From NCBI GenBank assembly GCA_003650545.1, contig QMQO01000006.1:1-43671 (forward strand): 43,671 nucleotides of DNA, read 5' to 3'. Positions 38,244 through 43,671 of the stretch are shown piece after piece. Positions within the stretch are counted from its first letter, which is position 1, and each line of letters starts with the position of its first letter. Both the position numbers and the translations under genes were made by a program. This stretch comes from Candidatus Woesearchaeota archaeon. Lineage in GTDB: Archaea; Nanobdellota; Nanobdellia; Woesearchaeales; B72-G16. Below the pieces are notes generated by a model. The model was not told where the DNA came from, searched no databases, and saw only the letters and a program-made list of their open reading frames with translations.

Positions 38244-38774
38244 TTATGGTTTTTTCCATCTGATCTCATAATATGTAACATCCCCTTCATCATCAACTAC
38301 ACAGATAAGTAAGCGTTTCTTTGTTGAGTGCGCAACCCTGTTTTTTGCAGAGAACTCATGCCATGTTAGTGTAGAACCTTCTGAAACAGGAAAAGCAACC
38401 CATTTTGCGTGATCCTCTCCGGGTTTTATGCCGCGATCATAGACGCGAAAATCGGCACCAAATTTTAATGCGGTTTTTACGACATAGCCACGGTTTCTAA
38501 GATCACTGTATACGCGATAACGGACCCAAAAATTTGGTTCGTGACGTTTAGCTAATTTTAAAAAGCGTTCGAACTCGTAAGAGCGGTTTTTGCCATCAAG
38601 TATGTCAAGACGACCTTTTTCTAATAAGAATGCTGCTTCTATTAATGAGAGCTGAATCTTATTTTCAATTGGTTTGCCAAAGACACTTTTGATGTAAAGC
38701 TCGCGAGCTGCATCACTATCTTCAGTAAGCACTTTATCGTTAATAACTATTGCCATTATCTTGCTTTTCACCAT
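38244..38774 (-). CDS. endA: tRNA-splicing endonuclease EndA
   Basis: 176 aa, the size of the homotetrameric alpha-4 enzyme. The C-terminal nuclease domain has the catalytic triad: Tyr112 (FRVYDRGIKPGEDHAKW), His122 in the same stretch and Lys153 (HSTKKRLLICVVD). The N-terminal half (KIQLSLIEAAFLLEKGRLDI) matches the EndA N-domain. It cuts bulge-helix-bulge introns, and a perfect substrate (tRNA-His) is in this window. TTATTAAATA at 38794-38803 is 25 nt before ATG 38774, supporting that start and a leaderless mRNA. Divergent from rnz. Confidence 0.93.
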   Translation of the reverse strand: MVKSKIMAIVINDKVLTEDSDAARELYIKSVFGKPIENKIQLSLIEAAFLLEKGRLDILDGKNRSYEFERFLKLAKRHEPNFWVRYRVYSDLRNRGYVVKTALKFGADFRVYDRGIKPGEDHAKWVAFPVSEGSTLTWHEFSAKNRVAHSTKKRLLICVVDDEGDVTYYEIRWKKP

Positions 38775-38861
38775 AAAATGTCAGGTTTAATGGATATTTA
38801 ATAATCTTTTCTTTTAAGGATAAATCTTCAATATTGAAATTTAAGTTTTGTTATTAGAAAC

Positions 38862-38871
38862 TCATAAATAT
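38862..38871 (+). promoter_or_regulatory. TATA box of rnz
   Basis: TCATAAATAT is centred 26 nt before ATG 38893 and supports that start over the ORF track TTG at 38848. Confidence 0.45.
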
Positions 38872-38892
38872 GCTTTTGAATTCATTGCTATT

Positions 38893-39792
38893 ATGGAGCT
38901 TACAATACTCGGAACTAGCAGCATGGTTCCTACAAAAGAAAGAAATGTAACTGCTTTTTTTATCAGATATAAGACAGAAGGAATTTTAGTGGATTGTGGC
39001 GAAGGAACACAGAGACAGATGAATATTGCAGGAATTAATAGAAACAAAATAACAAAGATTTTAATAACTCACTGGCACGGGGATCATGTTTCTGGGTTAA
39101 TGGGCTTGTTTCATACTTTGGGAAATATAGATGGTAAGCATAAAATTAGCCTTTATGGTCCTAGAGGAACAAAAAATTATATTAAGCATTTATTACAAGC
39201 ATGTTTTTTTGATGTTAGAATTGACTTGACCGTTACTGAGATAGAACCACACGGAGTTGAAAAATTCTTTGAGAATAAGGATTTCTATCTAGAGTGTACA
39301 AAAATGAAACATGGCACAGATTGCCTAGCTTATAGTTTTGTTGAAAAGGATAAAAGAAAGATTATAAAATCTTTTTTAAAAAGAAACAATGTGCCAGATG
39401 GACCTCATTTGAAAATGTTGCAAGCCGGCAAATCGATTGTTTATAATGGTGTTAAAATTGATGTTGAGAAAGCAACCACGGTTGTAAAAGGAAGAAAAGT
39501 AACTTTTATTTTGGATACTTTGTTGAATGATAATTGTTTTAAAATTGCTAAAGATGCCAATTTATTGGTCTGTGAAGCATGTTATACAAGTCAGCTAGCT
39601 CATAAAGGTGAAGCATATCAACATTTGACAGCAAAAGAAGCAGCGTTGATTGCAAGTAGAGCTGGTGTAAAAGAATTAATATTAACTCATTTCTCTCAGC
39701 GTTATAAAAGTGCTTATGAAATAGAAGAAGATGCAAAAATTTATTTTGACAATGTGAGGGTTGGAGAAGATTTGATGAGGGTTAAATTTTGA
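38893..39792 (+). CDS. rnz: Ribonuclease Z
   Basis: 300 aa from ATG 38893 (MELTILGTSSMVPTKERN); the 15 residues before it in the ORF track are not conserved-looking and lie over the TATA box. It has the full zinc motif THWHGDH (59-65), GEGTQRQM, TKMKHGTDCLAYSF, FILDTLLNDNC, YQHLTAKEAA and LTHFSQRY, diagnostic of tRNA 3' endonuclease. It removes 3' trailers from tRNA precursors, which fits the two CCA-less tRNAs here. The exosite region (about residues 140-175) is present. Convergent with the histone gene, 3 nt apart. Confidence 0.95.
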   Translation: MELTILGTSSMVPTKERNVTAFFIRYKTEGILVDCGEGTQRQMNIAGINRNKITKILITHWHGDHVSGLMGLFHTLGNIDGKHKISLYGPRGTKNYIKHLLQACFFDVRIDLTVTEIEPHGVEKFFENKDFYLECTKMKHGTDCLAYSFVEKDKRKIIKSFLKRNNVPDGPHLKMLQAGKSIVYNGVKIDVEKATTVVKGRKVTFILDTLLNDNCFKIAKDANLLVCEACYTSQLAHKGEAYQHLTAKEAALIASRAGVKELILTHFSQRYKSAYEIEEDAKIYFDNVRVGEDLMRVKF

Positions 39793-39795
39793 TTG

Positions 39796-40008
39796 TTATT
39801 TCTGTTTTGTTGCCAGCTTGATATCACCAGCTTTAATGGTTTTTCTACCAGCATGCATCGCTAACCTGATTGAAGCCTCGGCTATCTTTTCTGCTTCATC
39901 TTCTAGTGCTATTTTTAAAGCTATCTTTGCTTTGTCTGAAACACGCTCTGCACCTGCTTTTTTCATTAATTTTCCCATTGCAGCCAATGGCAACTGTTTT
40001 TTGATCAT
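39796..40008 (-). CDS. Archaeal histone
   Basis: 70 aa single histone fold. LPLAAMGKLMKKAGAERVSDKAK (alpha 1 and L1), the long central helix IALKIALEDEAEKIAEASIRLAMHAGR and KTIKAGDIKLATKQK (alpha 3 with the conserved RKTI and D-I). It lacks any C-terminal tail. It wraps DNA as dimers or longer polymers. TATA-like TTTATATATG or GTTTAAAAAAC lies 25-40 nt upstream (40028-40050). Stands alone between rnz and hjc. Confidence 0.95.
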   Translation of the reverse strand: MIKKQLPLAAMGKLMKKAGAERVSDKAKIALKIALEDEAEKIAEASIRLAMHAGRKTIKAGDIKLATKQK

Positions 40009-40096
40009 TTTTATCTCAAATTATTTTGTTTTTTAAACATATATAAATATTTCTGAATTTATAAGGTTAAAGCAATTTTAAAGATAAAAAGACAAG

Positions 40097-40105
40097 ATTT
40101 ATTAG
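40097..40105 (+). promoter_or_regulatory. TATA box of hjc
   Basis: GATTTATTA is centred 28 nt before the hjc ATG, giving a leaderless transcript. Confidence 0.4.
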
Positions 40106-40128
40106 GAATCTAAAAATTTGGATTTTAA

Positions 40129-40509
40129 ATGAGCAAACGAAAAGGTGTAAATGCAGAACGGGAACTATTTCACATGTTTTGGCAAAATGGGTGGGCTTGT
40201 AGTAGAATTGCGGGTTCTGGCAGTAATCAATATCCTAGCCCAGATCTGCTTGCAGGAAATGGTGGTAGATTGCTTGCCATAGAATGCAAATTTACAAAAA
40301 ATAATAGGGTTTATCTGCCTATTAAAAGGGCTAAGGCCCTGGCAGATTATTCACGGAAAATTGGGGCAGAATGTTGGTTAGCTGTGCGTTTTTCTGAATG
40401 GTATTTTTTTTCACTAGAAGATCTTAATCTGACAAAAAAAAGCTTAGTTATAAATAGGGATGTATTAAGGAACAAAGGCATTTTTTTTGAGGATCTTATC
40501 AAAAGGTAA
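40129..40509 (+). CDS. hjc: Holliday junction resolvase Hjc
   Basis: 126 aa PD-(D/E)xK nuclease. Catalytic residues are Glu10 (GVNAERELFHMF), Asp39 (YPSPDLLAGNGG) and Glu52-x-Lys54 (LLAIECKFTK). SRIAGSGSNQ and the strand YLPIKRAKALADYSRKIGAECWLAVRF match archaeal Hjc. As a dimer it resolves four-way junctions in recombination and repair. All active-site residues are intact. It precedes tfe by 134 nt, with that gene having its own promoter. Confidence 0.92.
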   Translation: MSKRKGVNAERELFHMFWQNGWACSRIAGSGSNQYPSPDLLAGNGGRLLAIECKFTKNNRVYLPIKRAKALADYSRKIGAECWLAVRFSEWYFFSLEDLNLTKKSLVINRDVLRNKGIFFEDLIKR

Positions 40510-40608
40510 TAGCAGAATTGTGGAATTTGATAAAATTGGCTAATAAGATGAAAGTAGAGACAAACAGGAGAAGTGTTTTGTTCTCTTCTGACTAAAAAAT
40601 CCGAAAGA

Positions 40609-40617
40609 TTTATAAAT
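40609..40617 (+). promoter_or_regulatory. TATA box of tfe
   Basis: TTTATAAAT lies about 31 nt before ATG 40644. The 134-nt gap between hjc and this gene otherwise shows only weak inverted repeats. Confidence 0.5.
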
Positions 40618-40643
40618 GTTTATGTTGGGTGTTTTTGTGTAAA

Positions 40644-41162
40644 ATGAGATTATCTAATAAATTAATTGATGAGGTTATTGCTGAGGTTGCAGGAGAAGAC
40701 GTTATTCCTCTAGTCAAAGCAATGAAAAATAAAAAGAATATTTCTGAATTTAAGTTGGCAGAAAATATAGAACGCGAAGTAAATGAAACAAGAAATATGT
40801 TGTACAGGTTGCATAATGCCAATTTGGTTACTTTTATAAGAAGAAAAGATAAAAAGAAAGGTTGGTATATTTATTATTGGACATTTAATGCTAAAAGGAT
40901 TAAGCACCTTGTGTTCAAACTTAAAAAAGAGCGTGTTGAGAAGCTTAAAGACAGATTAATCCGCGAAAAAAATCATTATTTCTTTAGCTGCTCAAATAAA
41001 TGTATTAGGCTTGACTTTGAACAAGCAACAGAGTTTGAATTTAAATGCCCAGAGTGTGGTAGTCTGATCGAACAAGAAGATAACACCTTGATTATTAAAA
41101 ATGTTGAAGATGAAATTTTTAAACTTGAAAAAGAATTAAAAACTTATAATAGTTCTGGGTAG
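40644..41162 (+). CDS. tfe: Transcription factor E, alpha subunit
   Basis: 172 aa from ATG 40644 (MRLSNKLIDEV); the GTG five codons upstream in the ORF track is not needed. The N-terminal extended winged helix (about 1-90) carries LAENIEREVNETRNMLYRLHNANLV and the KGWYIYYWTFN strand, followed by a linker coil (KKERVEKLKDRLIREK) and a zinc ribbon with Cys116, Cys120, Cys135 and Cys138. TFE helps TBP/TFB-dependent open complex formation at the RNA polymerase clamp. The first zinc pair is Cx3C rather than Cx2C. Its 3' end overlaps the convergent isomerase gene by 19 bp. Confidence 0.93.
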   Translation: MRLSNKLIDEVIAEVAGEDVIPLVKAMKNKKNISEFKLAENIEREVNETRNMLYRLHNANLVTFIRRKDKKKGWYIYYWTFNAKRIKHLVFKLKKERVEKLKDRLIREKNHYFFSCSNKCIRLDFEQATEFEFKCPECGSLIEQEDNTLIIKNVEDEIFKLEKELKTYNSSG

Positions 41163-42043
41163 GTACGTTTGAATTCTGATACGAATAGTTGTGGTCTGTA
41201 CACCCCAAGCTCAGAAATTATTGCGGTTATCAACTCTGGAGAAACGCGCTCAAATGCAAAATTAAAGATTTGAACTTTTTTTGGTGGGGATGACCAAATC
41301 TCTTTAGCAGGCCTTAATTCTATCATTGTTTCTTTTCCGTAAATTGTGTTTGGATCAAATTTCCATGAATTTGTGCAACAATACAAAGGGACATCAAGTT
41401 TTTTTGCTGCTTCTGCAATGAGTTCCGAACCTATTTTATTAATCACTTTTGTTTCGCTTGTGATTGCATCTGCTCCAATTAAGGCTATATCTGCTTTTTT
41501 AAGGGCTATTCTTGCAGCAGAATCTATATAGTGTTTTACTGGTATGCCTGCCTTTGATAGTTCCCTTGCTGTTATTCTCCCTTGCAAGGTTGGTCTGGTT
41601 TCTGTGTTGTGAACTTCTATTTTCTTTCCATTCGCTTTAGCATGTTTTAATATTGCGGTTACTGTAGACGAATGGCAATGCGTATATACTGTGCTCTTAT
41701 CAGGTATCTTTTGAACTCCAAACGCAATTATTTTTTCTCTGGATTCTTTAATGTGTGATCTGATTTTTCTGATTTCTTCAATGGTGTCTGGCTTTGAAAG
41801 AACATAGTTTAAACAGTTTTTAAGCATGGGTTCTGTTGGCCGACTTGTAAGTATGTCTTTTATTGTCACGAGAATTTCTTTTTCTGATAATTTTAGTTTG
41901 ATCGCCTTTTCAAGAACTTTAAGTCCGGCAAGAGCTACATTTTCGGCGCCTTGTATGCGTAGTGTTTTTATGTCTTTAATAATTTTTTTATATGGCGTTC
42001 TCATGTTCTTTGGTGTTCTGTTTTTATTAAATAGCACCATCAA
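41144..42043 (-). CDS. Probable ribose-1,5-bisphosphate isomerase (eIF2B alpha-like fold)
   Basis: 299 aa at most. LRIQGAENVALAGL, THCHSSTVTAILKHA (catalytic Cys), NTETRPTLQGRITARELSKAGIPV, ALIGADAI (catalytic Asp) and FDPNTIYG match the archaeal R15P isomerase/MtnA-like branch of the eIF2B family, not a translation factor. In the AMP pathway it turns ribose 1,5-bisphosphate into ribulose 1,5-bisphosphate between AMP phosphorylase and type III RuBisCO, neither of which is in this window. Start choices are TTG 42043, ATG 42040 and ATG 42004 (MRTPYKK); each of the ATGs has a TATA-like run about 25 nt upstream, so the start is unsettled. Confidence 0.83.
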   Translation of the reverse strand: MMVLFNKNRTPKNMRTPYKKIIKDIKTLRIQGAENVALAGLKVLEKAIKLKLSEKEILVTIKDILTSRPTEPMLKNCLNYVLSKPDTIEEIRKIRSHIKESREKIIAFGVQKIPDKSTVYTHCHSSTVTAILKHAKANGKKIEVHNTETRPTLQGRITARELSKAGIPVKHYIDSAARIALKKADIALIGADAITSETKVINKIGSELIAEAAKKLDVPLYCCTNSWKFDPNTIYGKETMIELRPAKEIWSSPPKKVQIFNFAFERVSPELITAIISELGVYRPQLFVSEFKRTYPELL

Positions 42044-42090
42044 AACAACTAATGAAAATTCATTTTAAATTTTTAATTAAAAAAGAAAAA

Positions 42091-42309
42091 TCATCTCTTT
42101 TTCTTTTTTAGTGCTCTTTGAATTTGCGTCTCTTTTCTTTTTATTTTTTTTTCTTCCATTAAAATTTGTTTTGCTAGATTCTCTATATGTTTATCAATTC
42201 TTGCGACACGACGTTCCATCAAAACAAGAACACGCAAACTATAAACTATAGCTAAGAGTGTAGCTATCGTAACCGCAGCTATCACTTGGGTAAAATCAAG
42301 ACCTGCCAT
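42091..42309 (-). CDS. Small single-TM protein with cytoplasmic coiled coil
   Basis: 72 aa from ATG 42309 (MAGLDFTQVIAAV). GGAGG lies 9-14 nt before it, whereas the ORF track ATG 42318 directly abuts that GGAGG, so the internal ATG is the better start. One TM helix (about residues 8-30, VIAAVTIATLLAIVYSLRVLVL) is followed by a charged coiled coil with heptads (RVARIDKHIENLAKQILMEEKKIKRKETQIQRALKKKKR). The tail is basic. Family and role are unknown; the shape suits a membrane-tethered assembly or scaffold protein. Confidence 0.68.
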   Translation of the reverse strand: MAGLDFTQVIAAVTIATLLAIVYSLRVLVLMERRVARIDKHIENLAKQILMEEKKIKRKETQIQRALKKKKR

Positions 42310-42390
42310 AAACACCATCCTCCTTTTTAGTCATTAAGTAGTTAAAAAGTTCAAATCATATAAAAAACTTTCTTTTTAAATAGAAACCTT

Positions 42391-42416
42391 GGAAAGAACC
42401 CTGAAGGGTTCTTTCC
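42391..42416 (-). terminator. Perfect 11-bp inverted repeat downstream of the TrmB-like gene
   Basis: GGAAAGAACCC and GGGTTCTTTCC are exact complements around a TGAA loop, 16 nt past the stop of the minus-strand TrmB-like gene and about 75 nt before the coiled-coil gene. It is the strongest hairpin in the window. No clear U-run follows, so it may be an RNA 3'-end stabiliser or an operator for the downstream gene instead of a terminator. Confidence 0.45.
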
Positions 42417-42432
42417 ATGGAAAAAGAGGTGA

Positions 42433-43260
42433 TTATTTTGCTTTGATTGTTTGTTGAACCGGCTTCATTTTTTCCCACGCGGTTTTTAAAAAGTTTACAA
42501 TGGTTTTTGTAAAAATGGGTGTATTAACCCACACACCAACATCATATGTTGAATGCACTTTTACATCATCTAACAACATAAACATGAGTTCTTTATCATC
42601 AACAATACAGAATCTTGCTTTTATGTTGGTGTTGTTTGTGTTTCTGATCTCAGCATAAGCAGATATATCTTTTATGTACGGTAAGCACTCTTTTGTGATG
42701 GGTGCAGCGATTTTTATTTTGATTCCGCGATCTTTTGCTTTTTTCATAGCTCTTTTTAATGTTTCTGCTTTTCTTATGAAGCCATTGGTTGTAGTAACAA
42801 TAAAAACATTTTTTTCTGCTCCTTTAATCATAGCATCAAGGTGAGAGTATATATTGTGCCTACCTTTCACACAGCCAGACAATTCTGTAGGCTCAACATG
42901 TTCAATCCCTTGGTTATGCAAAATATTCAATTCTGCTAACACTTCACTTTCTTTTAGTTTGTCTAGATTTTTTGTTTGTCTTTCTGCTTCTTGATTTATC
43001 TTTTTTTGGACACGATCAAGGACCTCTGCAGGTGAAACAGCTATATACTTTATTGGTTTACCTAATTTCATAATAATAAAGCCTTTACGTTCTAATGATT
43101 CGAGAACATCGTAGCTACGAGAACGCGGAACATTAGCTATATCACTAAGTTCTCCTGCTGTCGCAACACCCCTAGAAAGAAGGGCTGTCCAAAGTTTTGA
43201 TTCATAACTGTTTAGACCAAAGTCTTTTAGCTTATTCAAAAAATCTTTGTTAACAATCAT
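42433..43260 (-). CDS. TrmB-family transcriptional regulator
   Basis: 275 aa. The N-terminal winged helix (about 1-80) has LKDFGLNSYESKLWTALLSRGVATAGELSDIANVPRSRSYDVLESLERKGFI, the TrmB/MarR-like HTH pattern with the SRSYDVL recognition helix, then a YIAVSP wing. A coiled linker (about 85-110) leads to a C-terminal PLD-like alpha/beta domain (KNVFIVTTTNGFIRK, GIKIKIAAPITKE, ARFCIVDDKELMFMLLDD), usual for TrmB regulators of sugar uptake or metabolism. The effector cannot be read. It is the last gene in the window, with two TATA-like sites upstream (about 43278-43288 and 43313-43322). Confidence 0.85.
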   Translation of the reverse strand: MIVNKDFLNKLKDFGLNSYESKLWTALLSRGVATAGELSDIANVPRSRSYDVLESLERKGFIIMKLGKPIKYIAVSPAEVLDRVQKKINQEAERQTKNLDKLKESEVLAELNILHNQGIEHVEPTELSGCVKGRHNIYSHLDAMIKGAEKNVFIVTTTNGFIRKAETLKRAMKKAKDRGIKIKIAAPITKECLPYIKDISAYAEIRNTNNTNIKARFCIVDDKELMFMLLDDVKVHSTYDVGVWVNTPIFTKTIVNFLKTAWEKMKPVQQTIKAK

Positions 43261-43671
43261 TTTTGAATTCCCCCAAACATTTATAATGAATTACTATTGG
43301 AAAGGAATAACCTTTATTTAAATATTTCTGTTGTTTATTATCTAATAGTAAGTATATATAAAGAAATAGTATAGTTTTTTGTGTTTTTTGGTTTTAAATT
43401 AGATTATTTTTTTATTTTAAAGCATTCTTTATGAGCTATGTTAGAAGCCAGATGGAGATAGGGGATGATTTCTTATGGAATGTGCTTTTCTGGTGGAGTG
43501 TTAGTCATGAGATTAGTTGTAAGATTTAGTGTTAATAGGGTTTAGTTTTAAGATTTATAAATCTTAATTATTTTTAATTTTATAATCTTAATTATCCAAA
43601 ATTTAATACATATACAAAAAATGATTTTTGTATTTTTTATTTCTCAATTTTTTTATTTTTCAATATAGAAT
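43261..43671. other. 411-base non-coding stretch at the window end
   Basis: Very A/T-rich. It holds the TrmB-gene promoter region and a perfect 20-bp palindrome with a central TTTATAAA (43548-43567). Bases 43431-43529 are less AT-rich and contain a 32-codon frame with no homology I can name. No RNA gene was recognised. Confidence 0.5.
43548..43567. repeat. 20-bp perfect palindrome with embedded TATA sequence
   Basis: TTAAGATTTATAAATCTTAA reads the same on both strands. A palindromic TATA region could serve as a promoter overlapped by an operator, or arise by chance in such AT-rich DNA. Confidence 0.4.

Noticed and set aside
40547-40592. Possible C/D box small RNA between hjc and tfe
   Set aside because: AGATGAA is a weak C box and no internal boxes are found.
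43431-43529. 32-codon ORF beginning MSYVRSQMEIGDD
   Set aside because: No ribosome-binding site, no convincing promoter and no recognisable motif; too short to support.
1-43671. CRISPR array, insertion sequence or phage genes
   Set aside because: No regularly spaced short repeats, transposase motifs or terminal inverted repeats were seen; the repeats found are coding modules of the giant genes.

Overview
The window is AT-rich archaeal chromosome. Archaeal markers are a 70-aa histone, TFE alpha, RNA polymerase subunits D and N, archaeal-type ribosomal proteins, the resolvase Hjc, the splicing endonuclease EndA, an archaeal SRP RNA, a tRNA-His with a bulge-helix-bulge intron, and TATA boxes about 25 nt ahead of many (often leaderless) start codons. 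A bacterial-type LeuRS, a bacterial-type PgsA, small ribosomal proteins and giant Cys/Asn-rich surface proteins behind a small HTH gene suggest a DPANN archaeon, most like Woesearchaeota/Pacearchaeota. That placement is inference; no 16S gene is present.

Region 1 (1-19870) is one probable operon. It holds a tandem-HTH DNA-binding protein, two giant type I membrane surface proteins (3743 and 2543 aa) and a small membrane protein. The first three cistrons are joined by ATGA stop/start overlaps. The giants are tandem paralogues built from the same modules in nearly the same order. The first also has an N-terminal beta-helix and an inserted discoidin-like domain. Both end in a Gly-rich hinge, a Cys-rich region, a transmembrane helix and a strongly basic cytoplasmic tail.

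Region 2 (19911-25247) holds an M50-like membrane protein that has lost its HExxH zinc site, a TraB-family protein, a PRC-barrel protein, a PHP phosphoesterase, PgsA, two proteins of unknown function, a MinD/ParA ATPase and a membrane protein whose stop codon lies inside the antisense of tRNA-His.

Region 3 (25229-29304) is the classic archaeal cluster uS13-uS4-uS11-RpoD-tRNA-Leu-eL18-uL13-uS9-RpoN. It is preceded by a possible structured leader RNA.

Region 4 (29506-43260) is mixed information processing. It holds a Tyr-rich secreted protein, LeuRS, two HIT-fold proteins lacking the catalytic His and placed directly behind the SRP RNA, an MBL protein, a presenilin-type protease, TrpRS, EndA, RNase Z, histone, Hjc, TFE, a probable ribose-1,5-bisphosphate isomerase, a small coiled-coil membrane protein and a TrmB-like regulator. 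EndA and RNase Z are the enzymes needed to mature the two tRNAs in the window, neither of which encodes CCA. The last 411 bases carry no convincing gene.
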